Shown here: positions 11,913-21,495 of the stretch, one piece after another
How positions within the stretch are numbered: the stretch's first letter is position 1
How the letters are laid out: each line of letters opens with the position of its first letter
Source of the DNA: Pelobates cultripes
Lineage: Eukaryota > Chordata > Amphibia > Anura > Pelobatidae
Reading direction: 5' to 3'
Assembly: GCA_933207985.1 (NCBI GenBank)
Contig: OW240916.1
Location: forward strand, 83,635,758 to 83,699,757
DNA: 64,000 nt
Program-made: the position numbers and the translations under genes
Notes under the pieces: generated by a model
Database searches by the model: none
Told to the model about the DNA's origin: nothing
What the model saw: the letters and a program-made list of their open reading frames with translations, nothing else

Positions 11913-12280
11913 TCTTACATAACACCTGCAAACTCAAAGTCTCAAGAGCATGGGCGTCCGCAGGAACGTTTCCGGGAGCATAATTGTAATGAAATCCATG
12001 CTTGGCCCGTTTTTGACAGTGTCATGAAGGGGAGGAGCATAGTCATTATCACATAAAGCCAGGGTGAATAACGTTTCTATAGTGTTCCTTTAAGCAAATT
12101 AAAGAAACATTCTGGTCACTATAACAACTTCATCTAAATGAAAATGCTATGATGCCAGAAAGCCCCTGGGTTCTCTCTTTCCTTTAAGATGTTAAACCGC
12201 TCTCAAATAGTTTAACCCAAAAGGCTTCCTCCAGCTCCAGATCTCCAGGTCGCTCAGTGGTATTCGGCTTCTGAAACCAT
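11913..12280. other. Intron 2 spacer with MITE-like ends
   Basis: No gene. A motif TATAGTGTTCCTTTAA at about 12078-12094 and TTAAAGAAACATTCTGG from 12105 look like the right end of one TTAA MITE and the left end of another, but the partner ends were not found. Confidence 0.35.
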
Positions 12281-12490
12281 GTGTCAGGAAGTGCAGATTG
12301 ACGTCAGGCATGGGTGCCGCTGATTGGCTAGAGTGGTCAGTTGACGCTCTAAGCCAATCGCCAGTTCCCGGTTCATAAAAATGTTTTACTTTTTTTGATT
12401 GGGGAGCTACTAATTGGCTTAGAGTGCCAGCTGACCGCTCTAGCCAATCAGCAAAACCCCTACCCAGCGGCACTCTGTGCTTCCTGACAC
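12281..12490. repeat. Foldback (inverted repeat), about 210 bp
   Basis: The inner arms 12319-12358 and 12413-12452 are about 40 bp each and near-perfect complements (GCTGATTGGCTAGAG against CTCTAGCCAATCAGC). The outer ends GTGTCAGGAAG (12281) and CTTCCTGACAC (12480-12490) also pair. Probably the palindromic core of a MITE. Confidence 0.8.
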
Positions 12491-12680
12491 TAAGTAAATA
12501 AAAGTGAACACATTAACACTGAAATTTTTTTTTTTTTTACCTGGGGAGATGAGAAGGTCCTAAGTTTCCCTGCCAGGCCCAGGTACCAAAGCCTTATGAT
12601 GTGGTGTCTAGAATAAAGTGGAGGGTTCACTTCACTTGTCCTTCCTGCTCTAATCTCCTATTCTTCTCCTTCATCTTCTG

Positions 12681-13381
12681 ACACTGTCTTCTCTCCTCCT
12701 TTCCTCCTTCTGCTACTTTACCTTTCTGCTACTTTACCTTTCTGCTACTTTCTGCTTATATTGCCCCCTTCTGCTCCTTTCTCTTTCTGGTCCCTTTCTG
12801 CTTCTTGCAGATCCTTTCTGCTCCTTCTCTTACTTTACCTTTGTGCTCCTTGCTACCCTTCTCTGCTCCTTCTCTTACTTTACCATTGTGCTCCTTTTGA
12901 TTCTTTCTGCTCCTCTACCTTTGTGCTCCTTGCTGCCCCTTCCTGCTCCTTGCAGACCCTTCCTGCTAATTTCTGCTCCTTCTCCTACTTTACGTTTTGT
13001 GCTCTTTCTACCCCTTCCAACTCATTGCTAACCCTTTCTGCTGCTTGATGTCCATTCCTGTCATTTCTGTTTCTTCTACTTTACCTTTGTGTTCCTTCTG
13101 TCCCTTCCTGCTCCTTGCTGACCCTTTCCAGCTCCTTGCTGACCCTTTCTGCTCCTTCTATTTTACCTTTGTGCTGCTTTTCCTTCCAGCTCCTTGCTGA
13201 CCCTTTCTGCTTCTTGCTGACCCTTTCTGCTTCTTGCTGACCCTTTCTGCTTCTTGCTGACCCTTTCTGCTTCTTGCTGACCCTTTCTGCTTCTTGCTGA
13301 CTCTTCCTGCTCCTTGCTGACTCTTCCTGCTCCTTGCTGCCCCTTCCTGCTCCTTGCTGCCTCTTTCTGCTCATTTCTGTT
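12681..13381. repeat. Pyrimidine-rich minisatellite, 20-bp core unit
   Basis: An irregular array of CTGCTCCTT-type units that becomes a strict 20-bp repeat at 13198-13300 (CCCTTTCTGCTTCTTGCTGA, five copies). It continues at 20285-20460 on the far side of the gypsy element, so it is one array split by that insertion. The arginine/lysine/glutamine-rich antisense frames here are a by-product of the repeat. Confidence 0.93.
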
Positions 13382-14558
13382 TGTGACAGACCCATCTGTC
13401 TGGATTATAACTGCGTTGTTCGTCTGTTTTGCCGTTTTCATGAATTTCCCCGTTCGTATGCTTTGTTCAAGAGAATGTCGGTTTTGTCGAACGGAACTAC
13501 CGAACGGACGGCCACCCAGAAGAGAAGTGTGCTGCTGGTTAACCTATTGATCCCAATTAGAACGTTGCGGTTAACCACAGACACTTCTCAATTAAAACCG
13601 AATGCCGGGTGGTCGTCGTTCGTATGTCGACCACGAGGCGGCGGCCATTTTGTCCATGCGAACGACCAGCGGTGTTCAACGATTATTTCATGGATCGGAA
13701 AACGGACACTTTTTCAGCCGAACACCGCTGAAGCCGTCGACCTCCCCTTCTCAATCGACAAAAGCATGCGAACGACAGCCGTTCGGGAGATTCAACCACA
13801 CGAATGGACTTAACCCAGATAGCCGTCCCATGGAGTCAATCGCATACCGAAGAACTGAAAGAGACTTTGACTCCATGGCGATTGAACTGTGCGAATGGGA
13901 TCTGAGCGCTATTCTCCAATAATGTGCCCTCAGATCCAGGCTATCTGGGGATATGCAAGACTGATGTAAAATGTTCAGCAGTTATTAAGTTATGGATTTT
14001 TGTGTGTTTTTGTAACTTGTATCTAAAATGGCGATTGCCTCTGCTCGGGGAGATAATTGAATTACTTCCCAATTATCCCCCGAGCAGAGGGGAGGGAACT
14101 GTACTGCATGCTGGGAATATTGTGGGGATGTATGTCCAGAATGTCCCCATGTCCCTCTGTGATTTCAGTCTCCCATTTGGTCCCCTAGGGGAGTGTCCAC
14201 CAAGTGGGAGACCTGCATAAATACCGGGCAGGTAGCCCACAGTAAACCAGTTCGTGTTTTACCCTCAAAGCGGAGCTTGGTCTCGTTATTGGGGGGATTT
14301 GGATACCAGCGGCGAGAGACTGCTTACTTAGATTATTTGCCGCTTGGGAGATATTGTCGTTCGGTTATTAATTGCCGTTCGTGGATTTGTGGCTTGCGAA
14401 GGGAATTAGCCGTACAGGTACCGTCCGGGAGTTTGGAGTGTTCCCTGGCTGGCGGTTCGCCTGGTTTTATTATACCCGCTACCCGACCACATTATTGCGA
14501 ACGGGGAATACTCGCTAAACGGCGGGTTGTACATTTCGTTCCTGGAGGTACCGTAACA
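13382..14558 (+). repeat. 5' LTR of the gypsy element
   Basis: A 1177-bp repeat, TG...CA ended, about 99.5% identical to the 3' LTR. A GCATAAATAC motif at about 14212 is a plausible TATA box. A strong hairpin lies at 14038-14090 (CCTCTGCTCGGGG against CCCCGAGCAGAGG, with ATAATTG/CAATTAT inside). Small reading frames within it are not supported as genes. Confidence 0.95.
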
Positions 14559-14560
14559 AC

Positions 14561-14577
14561 TGGTGGCAAGCGACGGG
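14561..14577 (+). other. Candidate primer-binding site
   Basis: TGGTGGCAAGCGACGGG starts two bases after the 5' LTR. It begins with TGG, as expected for pairing with a tRNA 3' CCA end. I did not assign the tRNA. Confidence 0.6.
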
Positions 14578-14619
14578 ATGATCCTCAACGCCCAAAGAGA
14601 CCATTACAACCAGGACTAA

Positions 14620-16208
14620 ATGGAATTACAATACCAAAACCTGAGGAGGGCTACCCTAAAGGATTTATTAGAACAAAGAGGCGGACAAGCCAGTAACCTC
14701 AGGAAGAGGGATATTATTACATTATTGCTGGAAATGGATGGAGTACCAGCGGCAGAGGGAACCGATGGACCCCGCACAGCTGACAGAACCCCCGAGGAGG
14801 CAAGCTTCGACCGGCGGTAAGGATCAGGCTGGCCCATTATGGTCCCAACCCAACTACTGAGACTGTCACCCAGGTCATAGCCGCTGTGGAGGCCAACCTG
14901 CTACGCCAAAGTGGTGCTGCAGCAGCCCCAGTCACAGCAAACCTGGGAGATAGGAAAAAGGTACCCTTTACAGCATTTAAAGCCTTCAATGAGACAGAAG
15001 GAGAAATTGATGGGTACCTTGCTGATTTTGAGCGGCAATGTGCCCTACACAAGGTACCCCTGGAAGACTGGGTTACTATACTGTCCGGCAAGTTATCTGG
15101 CCGGGCCAGCGAGGCTTTTCGGGCCATCCCAGATGAGGAGATTGGGGATTATGGGGCCGTCAGGGAAGCTTTACTCTCCCGGTATGCTGTTACACCTGAG
15201 GCGTACCGGAGGAGGTTCAGAGACACGGTTAAAACCTCTGGGGACTCATATGTGGAATGGGCATGCAAGGTGCACCGCACAGCCGCTCACTGGATGGCGG
15301 GGTGCCAGGCTGTGTCCGGGGAAGAGGTGCTGCAGATGTTTCTTTTGGAACATTGTTTTGATAAATTGCCAGCAGGGGTCAGAGAGTGGGTAAGGGACAG
15401 TAAACCCTCCACTCTGCACGAAGCAGCTCGCCTGGCAGATGAGTATACTGACGCCCGCAAACTGGACAGTCTCATCAGCAAGGCTCCCGCCAGAGTGGAA
15501 TACAGGCCAACAGCACCAATAGCAGCCAACCTATACCAGCCTCCCATGAATCGCCCATCGGCACCGCCTCCATCTGCCCCGTACCAACAGCCACCTCGGT
15601 TCAACTCACGGGAGTATGCCCAACCCATTCGGTGCTACCTGTGCAAGCAACTAGGGCACAAGCGACCCGAGTGCCCGATGAACAGCGCCAACCAGAACCA
15701 GTCCTGGAGGAGACCAGCCGGCGGCAATCCACGACCCCCCATCCCAGCCGCTCACTGTGTAGAGGAAGAGGAGTGCTGGGGCATCCTGCATGAGGCAGAC
15801 CCCGTTCAGGCTGCCCACCGGGATAACAGGCAGCACCACCGACAATGTGTAAAAGTCAATGGGAAGGAGGTCAGTGGTCTACGGGATACCGGGGCAACCA
15901 TGACTTTGCTCCAGAAACACCTGGTATCCGAAGCCCAACATACAGGGGACACGGTCGCCGTACGAGTAGCTGGAGGTGCCGTGTTCCGTCTGCCCGTTGC
16001 CCGGGTACATTTGGATTGGGGAGTGGGCGCTAGACATGTGAATGTGGGGGTCATGAAGGACTTACCAGCGGATGTCCTCCTTGGCAATGACTTGGCGCCC
16101 CTTGTTTCCGCCTACGCTCCCATGGGTCCTGCTGAAGTGGACGCTGTCACGACCCGTGCCCAACCCGTGCCGCCGAGACCGGCCCACCTGCTGTTGAGAC
16201 CCAGGTAA
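14620..16208 (+). pseudogene. gag-protease region of the gypsy element (one internal frameshift)
   Basis: Encodes the capsid-type structural protein and the aspartic protease. The N-terminal segment from the ATG at 14620 (67 codons) stops at 14820. The main frame is open from about 14820, with a first internal ATG at 14886, and runs to the stop at 16206-16208, so a one-base change near 14818 probably split an originally continuous ORF. The central part (about 15000-15250) is a helical capsid domain resembling the SCAN domain, which is thought to derive from Gmr1-like gag. A CX2CX4HX4C zinc knuckle, CYLCKQLGHKRPEC, lies at about 15634-15675. The protease active site DTGA lies at about 15886. 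The capsid-SCAN link is a family-level inference, not something I could align. Confidence 0.85.
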
Positions 16209-19111
16209 GACTCTCTACCCCGACTTGCACCTTAGACCAGGCCCCTTTAGGCTGGGATACCCCAGAGATATACGGGAAGGAAACCAGGGAAGACCCGACG
16301 CTAGCAAAGTACAGGGCCAGGGCCGATTCTGGGGGAGAAGGAGTAGATGGGGAGCACTACGAGTGGGTGGGGGATAGACTCTACAGGATCCCGAAACCGC
16401 CCCAGAAGCCGAATACCCCTCCGCAGAATCGACAGCTAGTGGTGCCCGCAAAATACCGGCAGGAGATTCTGCGGATTGGGCATGATGTGCCATTAGCCGG
16501 CCATCTAGGTTCCCGCCGCACAGCTCATAGGATCACGCAAAATTTCTTCTGGCCCAATTTTAACCGAGATGTGCGGGTCTATTGTAGCACGTGTGACACC
16601 TGTCAACGGGTAGGTAAGCGGGGGGATCACCCAAAAGCTAGGCTTCAGTCGATGCCTATCATTGGAGAACCCTTTTCCCGCATAGCCGTTGACATTGTGG
16701 GTCCACTGGCCAGGGCTAGTCCATCAGGTAAGAAGTATATTCTCACCGTGGTGGACTATGCCACACGTTACCCAGAGGCAGTAGCGCTGTCTAATATAGA
16801 GGCAGAGACGGTTGCTGATGCCCTGGTTAAAATCTTCACTAGGGTCGGGTTCCCTCAGGAGATCCTCTCCGATCAGGGAACCCAGTTCACCGCTGTGCTT
16901 ACCCAGCAGCTGTGGAAGGTGTGCGGTATTAAACCTCTGCTTAGCTCACCTTATCACCCACAGACTAACGGTCTCTGCGAGCGATTTAATGGCACCCTCA
17001 AACAGATGTTGAGGACCTTTACTGACACTTGCAGAGACTGGGAGCGATTCCTGCCTCATCTGCCATTTGCATACAGAGAGGTGCCTCAGGAATCTACTGG
17101 GTTCTCCCCCTTTGAGTTACTCTATGGGAGAAGGGTCCGTGGACCCCTAGATCTCATTAGAGGACACTGGGAGGGGGAGACAGAGCAAGAAGGGACCCCC
17201 ATAGTACCATATGTCCTGGAACTCCGGGACCGCATGGAGAAACTGTCCCTGATGGTAAGGGAGAATCTCCAGGCGGCCCAGGGGAGACAGAAACGGTGGT
17301 ACGATCGGGGTGCCCGACAGCGGATCTTCCAGGTTGGGCAGAAGGTTCTGGTACTCAAGCCTGTGAAGACGAACAAGATGCAAGCATCTTGGCAGGGCCC
17401 GTATAAAGTGTTAGCTCAGGTATGCGATACTACCTACCTTATAGCCAGCTGTTCAGATGAAAGGATTCAGCGATCCTTCCATGTGAACATGCTGAAGGAG
17501 TATCAGGAACGACCAGAGGATGTTGCGGCAGTATGTGCCCCAGCTACTGACGACCCCGAGAACTTACCGTTACCTGACTTGCTAGAGAGGGACCCCCAGA
17601 CAGACCTTACTAGTCTTGTACAGCTAGGGGACCGACTAAACCCGGCAGAGAAGGTACAGGCAAGACAATTACTGTGGGAGAAGCAGGCCACGTTCTCCCA
17701 AGAACCCGGGTACACTACCCTAGCTGTACACAAGGTCGAGACACCCGGACAGAACCCCCTACGGCAACCCCCATACCGCATCCCTGAAGCAGTCCGAGAA
17801 GGAATGCGGAAGGAGATACAGGAAATGACCAGGCTGGGGGTTATCGAACATTCGGACAGTCCTTGGGCCTCGCCTGTAGTTCTGGTGCCTAAGAAAGATG
17901 GGACCACCCGGTTCTGTGTGGACTACAGGCGGCTCAACGAGCGGACCACCACTGACGCCTACCCTATGCCCCGGGTAGACGAGTTATTAGACCGTATTGC
18001 CAGGGGGCGCTATCTGACCACCATAGACCTGTGCAAAGGTTATTGGCAGATCCCCCTGGCCGAGGATGCTATCCCTAAGTCGGCATTCGTCACCCCATTT
18101 GGCCTATACCAGTTTAAGGTTATGCCATTTGGGATGAAGAATGCTCCGGCTACTTTCCAGCGTATGGTGGATAGGCTCCTCGATGGCTTCCAGGACTTTG
18201 CATGTGCATACCTGGATGACATTGCAGTCTACAGTGAGTCCTGGGAAGACCATTTAGTACACGTGGGGGTGGTGCTGGACAAGATTCGGGCCGCAGGCCT
18301 GACCTTGAAGCCAGACAAGTGCCATCTAGGCATGGCAGAAGTACAGTACTTGGGTCACAGAGTAGGCTGTGGGAGCCAGAGACCGGAGCCAGCCAAGGTA
18401 GAGGCTGTAGCTAACTGGCCCACACCTATCACCAAGACCCAAGTGCTAGCTTTCCTGGGGACGGCAGGGTATTACCGACGTTTTGTCCCCGACTACAGTA
18501 CGGTTGCCAAGCCCTTGACTGACCTGACTAAGAAGAATTTGCCTAAGCAGGTCCTGTGGTCTCCAGCTTGTGAAGCCGCGTTTCAGGCACTGAAGCAAGC
18601 TCTTGTTAATGCCCCTGTCCTGGCTGCCCCAGTCCCTAACAAACGTTTTCTTGTACATACAGATGCTTCCATGTATGGACTGGGGGCTGTGCTAAGCCAG
18701 GTCGGGGAAGATGGAGGAGAGCACCCTGTCGCATACTTGAGCAGAAAGTTACTACCCCGGGAAGTAAGTTATGCGGCAGTGGAGAAAGAGTGTTTAGCCC
18801 TGGTCTGGGCACTGAAGAAACTGAGCCCTTATCTGTATGGACAAGAATTTTCCCTTATTACGGACCATAACCCCCTCGTCTGGCTTAACCGGGTCTCAGG
18901 AGACAATGGCAGACTGCTGAGGTGGAGTTTGGCACTACAGCCATATAACTTCACCATCAGCTACCGACCCGGTAAGCAGAATGGGAATGCAGATGGGTTA
19001 TCTCGGCAAACAGACGTCCCTACTCCTCCTCAGTCCGGACATCCCCAAGTTGACCCGCCAAAGGGTCAAGCCGGGTCTGCCGGAGTGTTCCACAAGGGGG
19101 GAGCCGTGTGA
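16136..19111 (+). CDS. pol of the gypsy element: integrase, reverse transcriptase, RNase H
   Basis: The frame opens after a stop at 16133-16135 and overlaps the end of gag in the -1 frame. The first ATG is at 16367, giving 914 residues without interruption. Numbered from that ATG, the integrase comes first: an HHCC zinc finger (H46, H54, C76, C79), then catalytic D109, D169 and E205 with exactly 35 residues between the last two. Reverse transcriptase follows, with VDYRRLN, TTIDLCKGYWQIPL and the YLDD box near residue 615. RNase H comes last, with HTDAS near 764, then EKECLALVWAL, TDHNPL and a final NADGLSR. No chromodomain was seen. The stop lies in the first bases of the 3' LTR. How pol is expressed is unclear: no canonical -1 slippery heptamer was seen in the 16136-16208 overlap, so either a mutation or a different mechanism separates it from gag. 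Confidence 0.95.
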   Translation, partial: SGRCHDPCPTRAAETGPPAVETQVRLSTPTCTLDQAPLGWDTPEIYGKETREDPTLAKYRARADSGGEGVDGEHYEWVGDRLYRIPKPPQKPNTPPQNRQLVVPAKYRQEILRIGHDVPLAGHLGSRRTAHRITQNFFWPNFNRDVRVYCSTCDTCQRVGKRGDHPKARLQSMPIIGEPFSRIAVDIVGPLARASPSGKKYILTVVDYATRYPEAVALSNIEAETVADALVKIFTRVGFPQEILSDQGTQFTAVLTQQLWKVCGIKPLLSSPYHPQTNGLCERFNGTLKQMLRTFTDTCRDWERFLPHLPFAYREVPQESTGFSPFELLYGRRVRGPLDLIRGHWEGETEQEGTPIVPYVLELRDRMEKLSLMVRENLQAAQGRQKRWYDRGARQRIFQVGQKVLVLKPVKTNKMQASWQGPYKVLAQVCDTTYLIASCSDERIQRSFHVNMLKEYQERPEDVAAVCAPATDDPENLPLPDLLERDPQTDLTSLVQLGDRLNPAEKVQARQLLWEKQATFSQEPGYTTLAVHKVETPGQNPLRQPPYRIPEAVREGMRKEIQEMTRLGVIEHSDSPWASPVVLVPKKDGTTRFCVDYRRLNERTTTDAYPMPRVDELLDRIARGRYLTTIDLCKGYWQIPLAEDAIPKSAFVTPFGLYQFKVMPFGMKNAPATFQRMVDRLLDGFQDFACAYLDDIAVYSESWEDHLVHVGVVLDKIRAAGLTLKPDKCHLGMAEVQYLGHRVGCGSQRPEPAKVEAVANWPTPITKTQVLAFLGTAGYYRRFVPDYSTVAKPLTDLTKKNLPKQVLWSPACEAAFQALKQALVNAPVLAAPVPNKRFLVHTDASMYGLGAVLSQVGEDGGEHPVAYLSRKLLPREVSYAAVEKECLALVWALKKLSPYLYGQEFSLITDHNPLVWLNRVSGDNGRLLRWSLALQPYNFTISYRPGKQNGNADGLSRQTDVPTPPQSGHPQVDPPKGQAGSAGVFHKGGAV
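19094..19103 (+). other. Polypurine tract
   Basis: AAGGGGGGAG lies immediately before the 3' LTR (start 19107), the expected place for the plus-strand primer. Confidence 0.8.
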
Positions 19112-20284
19112 CAGACCCATCTGTCTGGATTATAACTGCGTTGTTCGTCTGTTTTGCCGTTTTCATGAATTTCCCCGTTCGTATGCTTTGTTCAAGAGAA
19201 TGTCGGTTTTGTCGAACGGAACTACCGAACGGACGGCCACCCAGAAGAGAAGTGTGCTGCTGGTTAACCTATTGATCCCAATTAGAACGTTGCGGTTAAC
19301 CACAGACACTTCTCAATTAAAAACCGAATGCCGGGTGGTCGTCGTTCGTATGTCGACCACGAGGCGGCGGCCATTTTGTCCATGCGAACGACCAGCGGTG
19401 TTCAACGATTATTTCATGGATCGGAAAACGGACACTTTTTCAGCCGAACACCGCTGAAGCCGTCGACCTCCCCTTCTCAATCGACAAAAGCATGCGAACG
19501 ACAGCCGTTCGGGAGATTCAACCACACGAATGGACTTAACCCAGATAGCCGTCCCATGGAGTCAATCGCATACCGAAGAACTGAAAGAGACTTTGACTCC
19601 ATGGCGATTGAACTGTGCGAATGGGATCTGAGCGCTATTCTCCAATAATGTGCCCTCAGATCCAGGCTATCTGGGGATATGCAAGACTGATGTAAAATGT
19701 TCAGCAGTTATTAAGTTATGGATTTTTGTGTGTTTTTGTAACTTGTATCTAAAATGGCGATTGCCTCTGCTCGGGGAGATAATTGAATTACTTCCCAATT
19801 ATCCCCCGAGCAGAGGGGAGGGAACTGTACTGCATGCTGGGAATATTGTGGGGATGTATGTCCAGAATGTCCCCATGTCCCTCTGTGATTTCAGTCTCCC
19901 ATTTGGTCCCCTAGGGGAGTGTCCACCAAGTGGGAGACCTGCATAAATACCGGGCAGGTAGCCCACAGTAAACCAGTTCGTGTTTTACCCTCAAAGCGGA
20001 GCTTGGTCTCGTTATTGGGGGGATTTGGATACCAGCGGCGAGAGACTGCTTACTTGGATTATTTGCCGCTTGGGAGATATTGTCGTTCGGTTATTAATTG
20101 CCGTTCGTGGATTTGCGGCTTGCGAAGGGAATCAGCCGTACAGGTACCGTTCGGGAGTTTGGAGTGTTCCCTGGCTGGCGGTTCGCCTGGTTTTATTATA
20201 CCCGCTACCCGACCACATTATTGCGAACGGGGAATACTCGCTAAACGGCGGGTTGTACATTTCGTTCCTGGAGGTACCGTAACA
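19107..20284 (+). repeat. 3' LTR of the gypsy element
   Basis: A 1178-bp repeat matching 13382-14558 except for one extra A near 19320 and about four substitutions near 20056-20150. It is followed by the CTGTT target duplication at 20285-20289. Confidence 0.95.
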
Positions 20285-20460
20285 CTGTTCCTTTGTGCTC
20301 CTTCTCCAACTTTACCTTTTTGTGCTCCTTGCTGTCCCCTCCAGCTCCTTGCTGCCCCTTTCTGCTCCTTGATGTCCCTTCCTGCTAATTTCTGTTCCTT
20401 CTCCTTTCTGCTCCTTTTCTTTCTTTACCTTCCTGCTCCTTGCTGACCCTTCCTGTAGGC
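20285..20460. repeat. Continuation of the pyrimidine minisatellite
   Basis: CTGCTCCTTGCTG-type units resume directly after the gypsy target duplication, showing that the element split a single array. Confidence 0.9.
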
Positions 20461-20893
20461 TGTCTCCCCCACCCCTCACTTACTTGATCTATAGGCTGTC
20501 TCCCCCATCTCTCACTTACCTGATCTGTAGGTGGATCCCCCCATCTCTCACTTCCCTGATCTATAGGCTCTCTCCCCCATGCCTCACTTCCCGGATCAAT
20601 AGGCTCTCTCCCCCATGCCTCACTTCCCTGATCTATAGGCTCTCTCCCCCATGCCTCACTTCCCTGATCTATAGGCTATCCCCCATCCCTCACTTCCCTG
20701 ATCTATAGGATACCCTACCATTCCTCACTTCCCTGATCTATAGGCTACCCTCCCATTCCTCACTTCCCTGATCTTTAGGCTACCACCCCCCCATCCCTCA
20801 CTTCCCTGATCTATAGGTGACCCCTCCCCATCCCTCACTTTCCTGATCTATAGGCTACCCCCCATCCCTCACTTACCTGATCTGTAGGCTGTC
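20461..20893. repeat. 36-bp tandem repeat, about 12 copies
   Basis: The unit is roughly CCTGATCTATAGGCTCTCTC followed by CCCCATGCCTCACTTC; the period of 36 bp was measured between 20581 and 20617. It abuts the pyrimidine minisatellite and ends 316 bp before XPA exon 3. Confidence 0.92.
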
Positions 20894-21209
20894 TCTGCTG
20901 GCTGCATGTGCTGTTTCCCTGCTGATTCAGTCAGGAGAGAGAAGCAGGGATAAGCTGTAGCTTCCTATCCCTGTTTCTCTCCATACACAGCGCCACCTAC
21001 TGGCCGGTGCACTGTATTTTAAACCTCACACGAAAAATAGCAGAACAAGCTGAAAAACCCGGTTGGGGGTTCACATTGACTCTGACTCGGAGTGTAGATA
21101 TGTGTGTACCACAGGTAGTTCTGGTTCCCAAACTCTCCATTTGTTAAACATAAATGCACCATGTTTGAATGTTTAATGCATTTTTTTAATTTCCATTCTC
21201 TTATTTCAG

Positions 21210-21315
21210 GTCCTGTTCTTGAGACTGATTATCTTAATTGTGAGGAATGTGCCAAAGAATTCATGGATTCTTATTTGAGCAATAATTTTGATCTTTCTGT
21301 ATGCGATAACTGCAG
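21210..21315 (+). CDS. XPA: XPA exon 3, zinc finger
   Basis: Acceptor TTATTTCAG, donor AGGTAATG. Completes codon 87 and ends two bases into codon 122. It encodes the zinc module of XPA: C97 and C100 (CEEC), then, after 17 residues, C118 and C121 (CDNC). All four metal ligands are present and their spacing matches the family. Between them the usual HFDLP stretch reads NFDLS, a small divergence outside the ligands. The exon sits between a minisatellite region upstream and a tyrosine-recombinase retrotransposon that starts only 88 bp downstream of its donor. Confidence 0.97.
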
Positions 21316-21359
21316 GTAATGCAATACATATTTTCTATATTTGTGCAGGTTTGAGTCTA

Positions 21360-21403
21360 ATGTGTGTATGTATGTGTGTGTGTATGTATGTATGTATATA
21401 TAG
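21360..21403. repeat. GT/GTAT microsatellite
   Basis: A run of TGTG and TATG units directly adjoining the left end of the tyrosine-recombinase element. Confidence 0.85.
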
Positions 21404-21495
21404 AAGGCTTGGCCTGGAATTGTTGGAGGTACATTTTTTCCCTATATAAACCACAGCAAGCCCAACTTACCTGTCATCGACGTTCCCGGAAGTGC
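21404..21495 (+). repeat. Split direct repeat A1
   Basis: Matches A2 at 28132-28222 with a few differences (TGTTGGAGG versus TGTGGGAGG). A TATATAAACC motif inside could act as a promoter element. Confidence 0.9.

Larger units (their letters stand above)
13382..20284 (+). mobile_element. Complete Ty3/gypsy LTR retrotransposon with integrase before RT (Gmr1-like)
   Basis: A 6.9-kb element with 1177/1178-bp LTRs that begin TGTGACAG and end CCGTAACA, flanked by a perfect 5-bp target duplication CTGTT (13377-13381 and 20285-20289). Internally it has a primer-binding site, gag with zinc knuckle and protease, and pol in the order integrase, reverse transcriptase, RNase H, followed by a polypurine tract. 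Ordinary Ty3/gypsy elements have integrase last. Integrase-first order in a gypsy-type element is the hallmark of the Gmr1 group of deuterostome elements. The LTRs differ at only about five positions, so insertion was recent. Two frame disruptions (near 14818 and between 16136 and 16208) are described under gag and pol. Confidence 0.95.

Noticed and set aside
13081..13441. Antisense arginine/lysine/glutamine-rich frames
   Set aside because: Produced by the pyrimidine minisatellite; they end where the repeat ends or run into the LTR.
13334..14588. Several reading frames of 80-170 codons inside the LTRs
   Set aside because: They are duplicated exactly in both LTRs, overlap in several frames, and show no protein family motif.
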